DNA from: Roseibium aggregatum IAM 12614
GTDB taxonomy: Bacteria; Pseudomonadota; Alphaproteobacteria; Rhizobiales; Stappiaceae
DNA: 64,000 nucleotides
Direction: 5' to 3'
Assembly (NCBI RefSeq): GCF_000168975.1
Contig: NZ_AAUW01000001.1
Location: forward strand, 310,001 to 374,000
The stretch's first letter is position 1; each line of letters begins with the position of its first letter. Under the pieces are notes generated by a model. That model searched no databases. It had not been told where the DNA came from and saw nothing but the letters and a program-made list of their open reading frames with translations. Below are positions 51,610 through 61,612 of this stretch, in pieces. The position numbers and the translations under genes are program-made.

Positions 51610-52617
51610 TTATTTCGGAAATTCGAGCCCCATTTCCCGGTAACGCTCCGGATCGTCCGCCCAGTTCTCCCGGACCTTCACGAACAGGAACAGATGGACG
51701 GGAGCTTCGATGATTTCCGAAAGCTCTTCGCGGGCTGCCTGCGAAATTGCCTTGATTGTCTGGCCCCGTTTGCCGAGCACGATGGATTTCTGGCTGTCCC
51801 GTTCCACGTAGATGGTCTGCTCGATCCGTGCCGATCCATCCTTGCGGGCCTGCCATTGTTCCGTCTCCACGGTGGAGATGTAGGGCAGTTCCTCATGCAG
51901 GCGCTCGAACAGCTTTTCGCGGGTGATTTCAGCCGCAAGAATGCGCAAGGGCAGGTCCGACGGCTGGTCTTCCGGAAAGAGCCAGGGGCCGTCAGGAACC
52001 TTGGACGCGAAATAGTCCAGAATGGTCTGGGTTCCGTCGCCAGTCAGAGCGGACACCATGAAGGTCTCTTCAAACCGGACGAATTCGTTGATCTTCTGCG
52101 CAAGCTGAAGGAGCTTTTCGCGCTTGGCGACATCGGTCTTGTTGAGGATCAGAACCTTGGGTGCCTGCTGGCTGGAAAGCCGTTTGAGGATGTTTTCCAC
52201 TTCCTCGGTCAGGCCTTTGCGGGCATCGACCAGAAGCGCGATCAGATCGGCATCGCGGGCACCACCCCAGGCAGTGTCGACCATGGCGCGATCAAGCCGG
52301 CGCTTGGGTTTGAAGATGCCCGGCGTGTCAATGAACACCAGCTGAGCCGCCCCATGCATGGCAACGCCGCGCACGATCGTACGTGTGGTCTGCACCTTGT
52401 GTGTGACGATGGATACCTTGGTGCCGACAAGCTGATTGATCAGCGTCGATTTGCCGGCGTTGGGCGCGCCTATCAGGGCAATGAAACCTGCCTTGGTGTC
52501 GGCCGGCATCTCCGGCAACGGCGCGGGAAGCGGCATGTCGAAACGGCCGGTCGGGGCCTGAAAGCCGTTGTCATCGTCCTCGTCCATCGGACCGCCGTTG
52601 GTGGTGTCGTCGCTCAA
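51610..52617 (-). CDS. era: GTPase Era
   Basis: 16S rRNA-binding GTPase, 335 residues: P-loop GAPNAGKST (50-58), switch II DTPGIFKPKRRLD, NKTD and SALTGDG, then the KH domain (IVLGKRGQTIKAISQAAREEL). It has an acidic, Pro-rich N-terminal extension of about 40 residues (MSDDTTNGGPMDEDDD...) absent from E. coli Era. It starts 6 nt after rnc stops, indicating tight coupling of 16S maturation genes. Confidence 0.96.
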   Translation of the reverse strand: MSDDTTNGGPMDEDDDNGFQAPTGRFDMPLPAPLPEMPADTKAGFIALIGAPNAGKSTLINQLVGTKVSIVTHKVQTTRTIVRGVAMHGAAQLVFIDTPGIFKPKRRLDRAMVDTAWGGARDADLIALLVDARKGLTEEVENILKRLSSQQAPKVLILNKTDVAKREKLLQLAQKINEFVRFEETFMVSALTGDGTQTILDYFASKVPDGPWLFPEDQPSDLPLRILAAEITREKLFERLHEELPYISTVETEQWQARKDGSARIEQTIYVERDSQKSIVLGKRGQTIKAISQAAREELSEIIEAPVHLFLFVKVRENWADDPERYREMGLEFPK

Positions 52618-52623
52618 CCTGTT

Positions 52624-53334
52624 CTATTCCTTCCACACGCCTTCCCGGCGCAGCACGGCCTCTGCCGCATTCTGTTCTGCAATTCGTTTGGAGCCACCCT
52701 TGCCTTCGCCCGGAGGCAACCCCTGAACGGTGACCGACACGGTAAAATTCGGAGCGTGGTCCGGTCCGTCCCGGCTGGTGACATCGTATCGCGGCGTCGG
52801 CAGGCTCTTGGACTGTGCCCACTCCTGCAACGTTGTCTTGGCATCGCGCAGCGGACCCGACCAGGATAGCATACGCGGCTCCCAAAGGCGCGTGATGAAA
52901 CTTTCGGCCGCTTCGAAGCCGCCATCCAGGTAGATCGCTGCGATAACGGATTCGCAGATGTCGGCGAGAAGGGCGGTTTTCTTGCGGCCACCTGTCTGCG
53001 CTTCTGCAAGGCCGATGCGCATTGCATCGCCGACACCCAGTTCCTGCGCGATTTCCGCACACGTCTCGCGCTTGACCATATGGTTGAAGCGACGGGCCAG
53101 TTCACCTTCGTCTGCCCGGGGAAAATGCTTGTGCAGCATGGAGGCAATCACGAGGCCGAGAACACGGTCACCAAGAAACTCGAGACGCTGATAACTTCCC
53201 GCAACCGTTTCGGACGGGGGCAGGGCGCTGGCATGGGTCAGCGCGACCCGCAACAGCTCCAGGTCACGGAACTCGTATTGCAGCGCGTTTTTCAGGGCCG
53301 AAATCGGCCCTGGTTGATGAAGTTGTCTTTTCAT
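52624..53334 (-). CDS. rnc: Ribonuclease III
   Basis: Double-strand-specific RNase, 236 residues. The RNase III domain signature QRLEFLGDRVLG holds Glu52 and Asp56; Asp125 and Glu128 lie in LLADICESVIAAIYLDGG. The C-terminal dsRBD covers TTLQEWAQSKSLPTPRYDV to GGSKRIAEQNAAEAVL. It processes rRNA precursors. Between lepB and era in the housekeeping operon. Confidence 0.96.
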   Translation of the reverse strand: MKRQLHQPGPISALKNALQYEFRDLELLRVALTHASALPPSETVAGSYQRLEFLGDRVLGLVIASMLHKHFPRADEGELARRFNHMVKRETCAEIAQELGVGDAMRIGLAEAQTGGRKKTALLADICESVIAAIYLDGGFEAAESFITRLWEPRMLSWSGPLRDAKTTLQEWAQSKSLPTPRYDVTSRDGPDHAPNFTVSVTVQGLPPGEGKGGSKRIAEQNAAEAVLRREGVWKE

Positions 53335-53370
53335 GCTGCCTGCTTCGGCGACGTACCGCCAAAGCCCCGG

Positions 53371-54123
53371 TTAGAGTGTCCGGCCAATCCGTTCCCAACG
53401 AACGCTCCACGGCCACGACCAGATATGCCAGGCTGGCGTTCCTTCCTTGACGGAGAAGAACAGGATTTCGGCACGGCCCATGAAGTTTTCGAACGGAACG
53501 TAGCCGACCCTGTCCAGATAGCGGCTGTCGACAGAGTTGTCGCGGTTGTCGCCCATCATGAAGAAATGGCCTTCAGGCACCTTGTACTCGCGGGTGTTGT
53601 CCTTCTCTCCGCGTGTCGTCAGGTCCAGGGTTTCGTAGGAAACGCCGTTCGGCAGGGTTTCCCGATAGCGCGGCACCCGGCGCACGAGACCAGAGGGCGA
53701 TTGTTCGATGTAGTCGTCGATCCGCTCGCGTTTGACCGGTTCGCCGTTGATCTGCACCACGCCCTCGATGACCTGGATGGTATCGCCCGGCAGGCCGATC
53801 ACGCGCTTGATGTAGTCCACGGACGTATCGGTCGGCAGCTTGAAAACGGCGACATCTCCCCGCTCTGGCTCGGCGGACCAGATACGGCCGCTGAAGGGGC
53901 CCAGGCCGAAGGGGAAGGAAAAGCGTGAGTATCCGTAGCTGTATTTGGAGACGAACAGATAGTCGCCAACTAGCAAGGTGTCCTTCATCGAGCCGGACGG
54001 AATGTTGAACGGCTGGAACAGGAATGTTCGCACGATCAGGGCAAGCAACAACGCCTGGACAATAACCTTGATGGTTTCGGCAAGGCCGCTGTCCTTATCC
54101 TTCTTGTTTTCCGTCACGCTCAT
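53371..54123 (-). CDS. lepB: Signal peptidase I
   Basis: Canonical S26 leader peptidase, 250 residues, with one N-terminal helix (IVQALLLALIVRTFLFQPF). Catalytic Ser45 lies in PSGSMKDTL and Lys106 in DYIKRVIGLPGD, followed by GDNRDNSVDSR. It removes signal peptides on the periplasmic face. It sits upstream of rnc and downstream of acpS, the conserved alphaproteobacterial order, so it is the main signal peptidase here. Confidence 0.96.
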   Translation of the reverse strand: MSVTENKKDKDSGLAETIKVIVQALLLALIVRTFLFQPFNIPSGSMKDTLLVGDYLFVSKYSYGYSRFSFPFGLGPFSGRIWSAEPERGDVAVFKLPTDTSVDYIKRVIGLPGDTIQVIEGVVQINGEPVKRERIDDYIEQSPSGLVRRVPRYRETLPNGVSYETLDLTTRGEKDNTREYKVPEGHFFMMGDNRDNSVDSRYLDRVGYVPFENFMGRAEILFFSVKEGTPAWHIWSWPWSVRWERIGRTL

Positions 54124-54238
54124 CTTGTCCCTTGATCAAATTTGTCCGGCGTTCTGTTCGGCACCGCCGTTCACAGCCGGACTCTTATCCGCTAGCGCCT
54201 GCCGACGCAATGAGAGGAAGGCCCATAAGACAGGGCTT

Positions 54239-54670
54239 TCAGGGGGAATCCGCCTTTTGTGGCTCGGGCCAGTCGGCCGGCCAGGCTGAAATAACGACAA
54301 AGGCCTGCGCCAGTGGGTAGTCGTCCGTAATTGTGAGATCGATGGTGGTCCTGAAACCGGAGGGCACCATCGCCTGCAATCGCTCCGCGGCGCCGCCGGT
54401 CAGGGCGATGGTCGGCTTCCCGGACGGCAGGTTTACGACGCCCATCTCGCGCCAGGCGACACCCATGCGAATACCGCTGCCAAGTGCCTTCGAGCAGGCT
54501 TCCTTGGCCGCGAAACGTTTTGCATAGGAAGCAGCGCGTTCGGCGCGTCTGTCCGATTTGGTTCGCTCAATTTCGGTAAAGACCCGGTTGGTGAAGCGCT
54601 CTCCGAACCTCTCGAGAGTTTTCTCGATCCGGCGGATGTCAATCAGATCGCTGCCTATTCCAAGGATCAT
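54239..54670 (-). CDS. acpS: Holo-acyl-carrier-protein synthase
   Basis: Transfers phosphopantetheine from CoA to ACP. The 143-residue protein shows [16 protein letters not shown] with metal-binding Asp8 and [12 protein letters not shown] with Glu57, plus the C-terminal [14 protein letters not shown] strand. Within the rpoZ-to-recO operon, 115 nt before lepB. Confidence 0.95.
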   Translation of the reverse strand: MILGIGSDLIDIRRIEKTLERFGERFTNRVFTEIERTKSDRRAERAASYAKRFAAKEACSKALGSGIRMGVAWREMGVVNLPSGKPTIALTGGAAERLQAMVPSGFRTTIDLTITDDYPLAQAFVVISAWPADWPEPQKADSP

Positions 54671-54741
54671 GCCCTGCTTTCCAGGTTGCGGCGGGATGGA
54701 GACCGTGTTCGCACACTAGTTGGACCGGCCGGCCGTGAAAA

Positions 54742-55356
54742 TCAAGCGCTGCCGTCTTCTTCCACGGTGTTGCCCGGGGCGGGAAACAACCGGCCATGTT
54801 TGCCAGCGCCCTTGCCGGCGAGTTTGTTCCTGCGCCGTCGCTGATAGACCTCGACACTCTTGTAAACGATCACGTAGGACACCGTTCCGACGATAAGACC
54901 GAGTGGAACAGCACCGATGAACATCGGCTTGAGCATTGGCCACAGTGCGTCGAGCGACTTTGCGAAAAGGCCATTTTGAAACTGCTGGTGGACCTGGTGG
55001 GGGTCGGCCTTCGGCGCCCGCCCGTAGAGTATCCATTGCCCCAGTTTGAAGGTGAAAGCCCAGATGAACGGGAACGTCAAAGGATTGCCGACGGATGTTC
55101 CCAGCGCGGCAGCGATCAGGTTGCCGCGTACCAGGTAGGCGATCCCGAATGCCGTCAGGAAGTGGAAGCCGACCAGGGGTGTGCAGGAGGCAAAGGCTCC
55201 CGCGGCGAAGCCCAGGGCAATTGCGTGGGGGGTCGCGGTCAGGCGCAGGACACGCTTGCCGAAATAACGGGTTGAGCGTGCCCAACTGTTCCGGGGCCAA
55301 ACGGCGACACGCAGCCGCTCGATCCTTGTTGGCCTATTTCTCCGGCGAAACAGCAT
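54742..55356 (-). CDS. DUF2062 membrane protein
   Basis: A 204-residue protein with hydrophobic helices at about 45-70, 75-100 and 145-170. The segment TATPHAIALGFAAGAFASCTPLVGFHFLTAFGIAYLVRGN and GNPLTFPFIWAF are typical of DUF2062. Function is unknown. It is placed between pyrE and acpS, as in many alphaproteobacteria. Confidence 0.9.
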   Translation of the reverse strand: MLFRRRNRPTRIERLRVAVWPRNSWARSTRYFGKRVLRLTATPHAIALGFAAGAFASCTPLVGFHFLTAFGIAYLVRGNLIAAALGTSVGNPLTFPFIWAFTFKLGQWILYGRAPKADPHQVHQQFQNGLFAKSLDALWPMLKPMFIGAVPLGLIVGTVSYVIVYKSVEVYQRRRRNKLAGKGAGKHGRLFPAPGNTVEEDGSA

Positions 55357-55385
55357 GGTCTAAGGTACGATCCCGTGTTTTTCGT

Positions 55386-55967
55386 TCAGCTCAATCCGCG
55401 GCTGCCCGGCTTGACTGCAGGCAGGGCGGCCAGTTCCGGCGGCAGGTTATCCGGTTCATAGGCCGGAACCTTGTATTCTGCCAGCGCAATTACCGGTACG
55501 GAGGCGTCAGCCTCGCCACCGGAGCGGTCGATCAGGCAGGCTACACCCAGGACTTCAGCACCAAGAGCTTTCAACGAGGTTACCGTTTCGCGGCTGGAAA
55601 GGCCGGTTGTAACGATATCCTCTACAACAATGACCCGGGCACCTTGCGGCATTTCGAAGCGCCGCAGGCGAAATTCACCATCTTCCCGCTCCACCCACAT
55701 GGCAGGAACGTTGAGGTGGCGGGCGGTTTCGTAACCTGGAATGAGGCCCCCGAGCGCCGGGGAGACGATGTAATCGATCCTGCCAAGACCGGAGGCGCGG
55801 ATCTTTTCGGCAAGCGCCTTGCAGAGCTTTTCCGTCTTGTCCGGATACATGAACACGCGTGCCTTCTGCAGGAAGACCGGGCTGCGCAGACCGGAGGTCA
55901 GAATGAAGTGGCCTTCCAGAAAGGCTCCGGCCTCACGGAACACGGCCAGAACTTCATCGCGTGTCAT
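55386..55967 (-). CDS. pyrE: Orotate phosphoribosyltransferase
   Basis: Pyrimidine synthesis enzyme, 193 residues, converting orotate and PRPP to OMP. The PRPP motif is [30 protein letters not shown] and [20 protein letters not shown] match the family. It lies in the housekeeping operon between rsh and the DUF2062 gene. Confidence 0.95.
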   Translation of the reverse strand: MTRDEVLAVFREAGAFLEGHFILTSGLRSPVFLQKARVFMYPDKTEKLCKALAEKIRASGLGRIDYIVSPALGGLIPGYETARHLNVPAMWVEREDGEFRLRRFEMPQGARVIVVEDIVTTGLSSRETVTSLKALGAEVLGVACLIDRSGGEADASVPVIALAEYKVPAYEPDNLPPELAALPAVKPGSRGLS

Positions 55968-56079
55968 TATCAGATCCCCTCAAAATTCTTCGGCGGCTGA
56001 GCGCCTGCCCATTTTCAATCGGTATTGTTGTCCACTCGAAAGCGGCTTGGTCCTTTTTGTGGCGGCCACCTCTGGCAGC

Positions 56080-58326
56080 CTAACCATTCACACGGCTGAC
56101 GCTGGAAACATTCGGCTTGCTTCGAAGCTGATTTATGATCCTGTTCAGGTGTTTCAGATCCCAGACTTCCAGATCGATGATCATCTGGTGGAAGTCCGAG
56201 GCGCGCTGCATCATCTTGACGTTGTCGATATTGCCGCTGTTTTCGCCGATCACCTGCGCGATGGTTGCCAGGGAACCGGGCTCGTTTGCAGCCGAAATGT
56301 CCAGGCGCGCAGGGAACCGTTCCGGATTGTTGACGTCGATGTCCCAGCGAACGTCGACCCAGCGCTCCGTCTGGTCGTCGAATTCCTTCAGGGACGGCGA
56401 TTGTATCGGATAGATGGTCAGTCCCTCGGACGGGGTCAAGATGCCGACGATACGGTCGCCGGGAACGGCCCCGCCATCTGGCGCGAAAGTGACCGGAATG
56501 TCGCCGGACAGGCCGCGGATCGGCAGGGCAGGACCTTCTTCGGCTTCGCCATTGGCGTTGGCGGCCGCCTTGTCTGCATCCAGTTCCCCTGGCGGAATGC
56601 GGAACTTCAGGCCATGGCCCTGCTTCAGGCCGAACCAGCCTTCTTCCAGCGGTGGGCCGGAAATGGCCACGCGCTCGTCCTGATAATCCGGATGGGCCGA
56701 TTTCAGAACCAGTTGTGCCGAAAGATCACCGCGCCCGACCGCAGCCAGCAAATCTGCGACGCTGGCCTGGTGCAGAAGATCGAGAATGGCTTCCAGAAGA
56801 TCTTCCGAATAGGCCTTGTCCGCTCTGGCGAAAGCACGCTTCAGAATGTGTTCGCCAAGGGCTCCATACTGCTTGCGCACGGATTCCCTGGTGGCGCGGC
56901 GGATCGCGGCACGAGCCTTGCCTGTGACGGCAATCGCTTCCCAGGCCGGCGGCGGCGTTTGCGCGGGCGAACGGATGATTTCGACTTCATCGCCGTTATG
57001 CAGCTCGGTCACCAGCGGCATGATCTTGCCGTTGATCTTGCAGCCGACGCAGGTGTTGCCGATGCCGGTATGAACCGCATAGGCAAAATCGATCGGCGTC
57101 GCGCCGCGGGGCAGGGCGATCAAGCGGCCTTTGGGGGTGAAGCAGAAGACCTGGTCGTGGAAGAGTTCCAGCTTGGTATTTTCCAGAAATTCTTCCGGCG
57201 TGTCCCCCTGGGCCAGCAACTCGGTGGTCCTGCGCAGCCATTCAAAGGCTCGGCAGTCTTCCGTGTGGCGTGCAATGTTGCGCCCGCCGAATTCGCCGTC
57301 CTTGTAGAGCGCATGCGCGGCGATACCGTATTCCGCGACCCGGTCCATGGCGATGGTGCGGATCTGCAGCTCCACGCGTTGGCGCGATGGCCCGACGATG
57401 GTGGTATGGATCGACTTGTAGTCGTTCTGCTTGGGCGTGGAGATATAGTCCTTGAACCGGCCGGGAACGGTGGGCCAGGTCGTATGAATCACACCCAGAA
57501 CGCGATAGCAGGCCTCCACGGTGCCGACTGTGACGCGGAACCCGTAGATGTCGGAAAGCTGCTCGAAGCCGATGGCCTTGCGCTGCATCTTGCGGAAGAT
57601 CGAGTAGGGACGTTTTTCACGGCCCTTCACCACGGCGGCCATGCCCCGCTCGCTGAGACGCTCCGTCAGCGTTGTCTCGATGTCCAGGATCAGGTCGCGG
57701 TTGCGCTCGCGCAGATCGACCAGACGGTCGGTGATGGTTTCATAGGCTTCGGGGTTGAGCGTGTGGAAGGCGATGTCTTCCAGCTCCTCGCGCATGTCGT
57801 GCATGCCCATGCGCCCGGCGAGCGGCGCATAGATTTCCATCGTTTCTTCGGCAATCCGCCCGCGCTTGTGCTCCGGCATATGGTGGAGCGTACGCATGTT
57901 GTGCAAACGGTCCGCCAGTTTGACCAGAAGCACACGGACGTCATCGGCAATGGCAAGCAGAAGTTTGCGGAAGTTTTCGGCCTGCTTGGCTTTCTGCGAG
58001 ACCAGGTCCAGTCGCTTGATCTTGGTCAGACCCTCGACCAGCTTGCCGATTTCCTCACCGAACAGGGAGTCGATCTCGGCACGGGTCGCATCGGTGTCCT
58101 CGATCGTGTCATGCAGCAGGGCGACGGCAATTGTTGCGTCGTCCAGGCGCAGGTCCGTGAGGATCGCGGCAACTTCGAGCGGATGAGAAAAGTAGGGGTC
58201 GCCGGACGCACGGGTTTGGGAGCCGTGTTTCTGCATGGCATAGACGTAGGCCTTGTTGAGCAAGGCCTCGTCGGCGTCCGGATTGTAGCGCGTAACCCGT
58301 TCAACGAGTTCGTATTGACGCATCAT
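56080..58326 (-). CDS. rsh: Bifunctional (p)ppGpp synthetase/hydrolase Rsh
   Basis: Stringent-response enzyme, 748 residues. Order of domains: HD hydrolase (QTRASGDPYFSHPLEVA, ALLHDTIEDTDAT), synthetase (GREKRPYSIFRKMQRK, YGFRVTVGTVEACYRVLG), TGS (FCFTPKGRLIALPRGATPIDFAYAVHTG) and a C-terminal ACT domain (ANEPGSLATIAQVIGENSGNI). HD residues are intact, so both activities are expected. I chose the ATG at 58326 giving MMRQYELVERV, the usual alphaproteobacterial beginning; an in-frame start at 58347 is less likely. It is 108 nt downstream of rpoZ. Confidence 0.95.
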   Translation of the reverse strand: MMRQYELVERVTRYNPDADEALLNKAYVYAMQKHGSQTRASGDPYFSHPLEVAAILTDLRLDDATIAVALLHDTIEDTDATRAEIDSLFGEEIGKLVEGLTKIKRLDLVSQKAKQAENFRKLLLAIADDVRVLLVKLADRLHNMRTLHHMPEHKRGRIAEETMEIYAPLAGRMGMHDMREELEDIAFHTLNPEAYETITDRLVDLRERNRDLILDIETTLTERLSERGMAAVVKGREKRPYSIFRKMQRKAIGFEQLSDIYGFRVTVGTVEACYRVLGVIHTTWPTVPGRFKDYISTPKQNDYKSIHTTIVGPSRQRVELQIRTIAMDRVAEYGIAAHALYKDGEFGGRNIARHTEDCRAFEWLRRTTELLAQGDTPEEFLENTKLELFHDQVFCFTPKGRLIALPRGATPIDFAYAVHTGIGNTCVGCKINGKIMPLVTELHNGDEVEIIRSPAQTPPPAWEAIAVTGKARAAIRRATRESVRKQYGALGEHILKRAFARADKAYSEDLLEAILDLLHQASVADLLAAVGRGDLSAQLVLKSAHPDYQDERVAISGPPLEEGWFGLKQGHGLKFRIPPGELDADKAAANANGEAEEGPALPIRGLSGDIPVTFAPDGGAVPGDRIVGILTPSEGLTIYPIQSPSLKEFDDQTERWVDVRWDIDVNNPERFPARLDISAANEPGSLATIAQVIGENSGNIDNVKMMQRASDFHQMIIDLEVWDLKHLNRIINQLRSKPNVSSVSRVNG

Positions 58327-58434
58327 GGCCGCAACCGACCCTGGCAAACGGCTGAGACATCAGCGGGACAGACAAAAGCCGTCGGAAGCGCCGGGGTATT
58401 CCCGCCGCGCTTCAGACGAACTTGTGAACTCAAA

Positions 58435-58836
58435 TCAGACGTCGTCGGTCCGCTCCGGCGGTACGAGGCCTTCCAGGCCACGCAGCAGGTCTTCTTCGGA
58501 CATGCGGTCGAACTCGACAGCGCTGTCGTCAACATTGTTGACCTGCGTCATCTGATGCTGGTTGGAGGACGGAACCATCGGCACGGCATCGGCCTCCGGC
58601 TCATCCACTTCCACATATTTCTGCAGAGAGTGGATCAGGTCCTCTTTCATGTCTTCCGGGCTGACGGTCTGCTCGGCAATCTCGCGCAGCGCAACAACGG
58701 GGTTCTTGTCGTTGTCACGATCAATGGTCAGCGGCGAGCCGCTTGAGATCATACGAGCGCGATGCGCAGCAAGCAGCACCAGCTCAAACCGGTTTTCGAC
58801 CTTGTCGATGCAGTCCTCGACGGTCACGCGCGCCAT
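58435..58836 (-). CDS. rpoZ: RNA polymerase omega subunit
   Basis: A 133-residue omega subunit. [33 protein letters not shown] matches the RpoZ N-terminus. The acidic C-terminal extension ([23 protein letters not shown]) is typical of alphaproteobacterial omega. GGAGA precedes the ATG. It heads the operon rpoZ-rsh-pyrE-DUF2062-acpS-lepB-rnc-era-recO. Confidence 0.96.
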   Translation of the reverse strand: MARVTVEDCIDKVENRFELVLLAAHRARMISSGSPLTIDRDNDKNPVVALREIAEQTVSPEDMKEDLIHSLQKYVEVDEPEADAVPMVPSSNQHQMTQVNNVDDSAVEFDRMSEEDLLRGLEGLVPPERTDDV

Positions 58837-59237
58837 TCGACGTCTCCATAGGCTTAAGGAACTTGAAGAACCAGCGTATAGTGTTCACGTTTCCAAAAAG
58901 CAACCCCTTGTCAGATTTGAGAGGCGCAACCCAGTTCCCGGAACGCACAGACAAAAAATCCGATGTTTTTTTGCCTGATTTCGCGCGCCCTATTCGCTTT
59001 TGCATTGCGGCGCTCCAATATAATGGTGTAGGCCACTAGTAACGGTCGTTTTCAGAATCAGAAGGCCGTTGACAAAACAAAATGATAAGCTGTGTGACGC
59101 CACGGAATACGCGGTAAACTTACAGCAAAATATATGTCGCCTTATAGCGTGCGCCTGGAATTCGGTCGCGGGAAACCAGTTCCTCCTACGCAACATTGCA
59201 AGAGCGGCGTGTATGACTCGGAAAGGTTTCAAATAAG
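58837..59237. other. 401-bp divergent spacer between rpoZ and the NYN gene
   Basis: It contains a candidate minus-strand promoter for rpoZ (58875-58903) and a perfect TATAAT hexamer at 59019-59024, which could be a plus-strand -10 about 200 bp before the NYN gene though no good -35 precedes it. From 59040 to 59160 the region is relatively AT-rich. No tRNA or coding gene is recognised. Confidence 0.5.
58875..58903 (-). promoter_or_regulatory. Sigma70-type promoter of the rpoZ operon
   Basis: On the minus strand TTGCTT (58903-58898), 17-bp spacer, TATACG (58880-58875). Transcription would start near 58868, about 30 nt before the rpoZ ATG. Confidence 0.5.
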
Positions 59238-59831
59238 ATGTTTGACGCTCGAGAAAAAGTTGCTTTGTTCATTGATGGAGCGAACTTGTACTCAACGGCC
59301 AAGGCAATTGGCTTTGATATCGACTACAAACGTTTGCTGAAAGAGTTCCAGGGACAGGCGTATCTGCTGCGTGCGTATTATTACACTGCGTTGATCGAAG
59401 ATCAGGAATACTCCTCCATACGTCCGCTGATCGACTGGCTCGACTACAACGGTTACAAGGTCATTACCAAGCCTGTGAAGGAATTCGTCGATAGCGCCGG
59501 CCGCCGCAAGGTGAAGGGCAACATGGACATCGAGCTTGCCGTGGATGCCATGGAACTGGTTGAATCCGTCGACCATGTGGTCCTGTTCTCCGGTGACGGC
59601 GACTTCCGCTCCCTCGTTGAGGCCCTGCAACGCAAGGGCCGCAAGGTGAGTGTGGTTTCAACGCTGAAGACCCAGCCGCCGATGATCGCCGACGACTTGC
59701 GTCGTCAGGCTGACCATTTCATCGATCTGGCGAGCCTTGCAAACAAGATCGGCCGGGATCCGTCCGAACGTCCTGCCCGCCCGCAAACGCCTGCGCATGT
59801 CGATGAAGACGACGAGGACGACGACTACTGA
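59238..59831 (+). CDS. NYN-domain (LabA/DUF88) RNase-like protein
   Basis: A 197-residue PIN/NYN fold protein. Acidic catalytic residues are in ALFIDGANLYSTAKAIG, KGNMDIELAVDAMELV and VVLFSGDGDFRSLVEAL. NYN proteins are predicted ribonucleases. A polar, acidic tail (HVDEDDEDDDY) ends the protein. It is followed 14 nt later by a uracil-DNA glycosylase gene and lies divergent from rpoZ, a neighbourhood common in Hyphomicrobiales. Confidence 0.9.
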   Translation: MFDAREKVALFIDGANLYSTAKAIGFDIDYKRLLKEFQGQAYLLRAYYYTALIEDQEYSSIRPLIDWLDYNGYKVITKPVKEFVDSAGRRKVKGNMDIELAVDAMELVESVDHVVLFSGDGDFRSLVEALQRKGRKVSVVSTLKTQPPMIADDLRRQADHFIDLASLANKIGRDPSERPARPQTPAHVDEDDEDDDY

Positions 59832-59845
59832 GGCCGAACCGGGCA

Positions 59846-60505
59846 ATGTCCGAGCGTATTTCAGATAGCTGGCCGGTTGACCCTCCGCCGGACTGCCCGG
59901 CCTGTCCGCGCCTCGTCGCCCTGCGCGAGGAGCTGAAGGTTACCTATCCAGACTGGCACAATGCACCAGTGCCATCATTCGGTGATGCGTCTCCGCGCCT
60001 TCTGATCATCGGTCTGGCGCCGGGAATGAAGGGGGCCAATTGCACGGGCCGGCCTTTCACGGGCGACTACGCCGGGGATCTTCTGTACCAGACCATGATC
60101 GAGTTCGGTTTTGCCGAAGGAACGTATCTGGCCCGACCGGACGACGGGTTGCGGCTGAAAGATGCGATGATCACCAATGCGGTGCGCTGCCTGCCGCCAC
60201 AGAACAAGCCGACCGGCGCCGAAATCAAGACGTGCCGCCCCTATCTCCTGTCGACGCTTGACGCCAATCCATCGATCAAGGCTGTGCTTGCGCTCGGCCG
60301 CATTGCGCATGAAACCTTCCTGACGGCGCTCGATCAGCGCAGGGCATCCTTCGCCTTTGCACATGGCGCACAGCACGAGCTGCCCGGAACGGGACTGACG
60401 CTTTTCGACAGCTATCACTGCTCGCGCTACAACACCAACACCGGCCGCCTAACCGAAGAAATGTTCCACTCGGTCTTCAGGCAGATCCGCGCGTTCATTC
60501 CCTGA
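59846..60505 (+). CDS. Uracil-DNA glycosylase (family 5/UDGb type)
   Basis: A 219-residue DNA repair enzyme. Cys-rich CPACPRL near residue 18 plus AVRCLPPQ and KTCRPYL provide four ligands for an iron-sulfur cluster, as in family 4/5 UDGs. Motif A is IIGLAPGMKGAN and motif C-like DSYHCSRYNTNTGRL, characteristic of UDGb. It removes uracil and some deaminated or oxidised bases. It is cotranscribed with the NYN gene. Confidence 0.9.
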   Translation: MSERISDSWPVDPPPDCPACPRLVALREELKVTYPDWHNAPVPSFGDASPRLLIIGLAPGMKGANCTGRPFTGDYAGDLLYQTMIEFGFAEGTYLARPDDGLRLKDAMITNAVRCLPPQNKPTGAEIKTCRPYLLSTLDANPSIKAVLALGRIAHETFLTALDQRRASFAFAHGAQHELPGTGLTLFDSYHCSRYNTNTGRLTEEMFHSVFRQIRAFIP

Positions 60506-60784
60506 ACGGGCTAATGCCTTCGGTGAAGTATGCGCCGATCGGTTTTGCTGGAAAATAAGATCCTGGGAAAGCCGCAGGCAGTGGCCACACTTTCTGCCTC
60601 ATATTGAACAAGCACGAAGTGCTGTCGCCAGGGATGAACCACTTACTTCTGCGTATGCCGCCCATCCTTCGATACAACGCTGACGCGCTTACTCAGGATG
60701 AGGGGTGAGGTGAGAAAGGTAGTTCTGCAGCCGTAAAGCTCTGAGCCATGCATCGGGCACCCGGCCGAACCATGCCGCCCGCCG

Positions 60785-61567
60785 TCATTCTTCCGAATGC
60801 GGTGCCTTTTGATAGGCTTCCGCGTCGACAACCAGCCAGCCATTGGGGCCGAGATGTTCCTGCGGCTTGAAGCGGGCCTTGTAGGCCATCTTCTGAGAGC
60901 CGTTGACCCAGTATCCCAGGTAAACGTAAGGCAGGTTCATCTTACGGGCGCGCTCGATGTGATCGAGGATCATATAGGTGCCGAGAGGCGTCTTGGCGTA
61001 TTCGGGATCGTAGAAGGAATAGACCATCGACAATCCGTCCGAAAGCTGATCGGAAAGGGCGACGCCCAGCAACGGGCCTTCGCCCGCTCCGGTGATGAAG
61101 CTGTTCGGGCCGCGTTGCCGGTATTCCAGAACCAGCGTTTCGACATGGGTGTCTTCAACCATCATGGCATAGTCGAGAACACTCATTTCCGTCATGCCAC
61201 CATTCTCGTGCCGGGCCTGCAGATAGTCACGGAAGAGATCGTATTGTTCGGCTGACGGGCTGGGTGGAAGGCGGGCGCCGACGATGTCGGATCCGGATTT
61301 CCAGACGCGCTTGAAGGATTTGCTCCACTTGAAATCGTCAACGCGCACGCGAACCGAGATACAGGCCTGGCACCGTTCGCAGGCCGGGCGGTAGGCGATG
61401 TTCTGGCTGCGCCGGAAACCGCCCTGCGTGAGCACCTCGTTGAGCGCGGGAGCGCCATGGCCGACAAGATGGGTAAAGACCTTGCGCTCTTGTTTTCCCT
61501 CAAGATAGGGGCAGGGTGCGGGTGCAGTAAGATAGAACTGCGGATGATCTGTGGGGTGCCGTGTCAC
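60785..61567 (-). CDS. bpt: Aspartate/glutamate leucyltransferase (Bpt)
   Basis: N-end rule transferase, 260 residues, adding Leu to N-terminal Asp/Glu. The N-terminal ATE domain shows [18 protein letters not shown] and [23 protein letters not shown], and the C-terminal domain [21 protein letters not shown] and [25 protein letters not shown] start at 61567, with GCGGGAC at good spacing. The upstream spacer to the UDG gene (60506-60784) shows nothing recognisable. Confidence 0.94.
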   Translation of the reverse strand: MTRHPTDHPQFYLTAPAPCPYLEGKQERKVFTHLVGHGAPALNEVLTQGGFRRSQNIAYRPACERCQACISVRVRVDDFKWSKSFKRVWKSGSDIVGARLPPSPSAEQYDLFRDYLQARHENGGMTEMSVLDYAMMVEDTHVETLVLEYRQRGPNSFITGAGEGPLLGVALSDQLSDGLSMVYSFYDPEYAKTPLGTYMILDHIERARKMNLPYVYLGYWVNGSQKMAYKARFKPQEHLGPNGWLVVDAEAYQKAPHSEE

Positions 61568-61612
61568 CGTTTTGTCCCGCGAAACCTTTTGATTTGTTCT
61601 CTATTCCGGGTC

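Noticed and set aside
55819-58746. A 975-codon plus-strand frame opposite pyrE, rsh and rpoZ
   Set aside because: Antisense shadow across three recognised genes and the spacers between them; no domain or signal visible.
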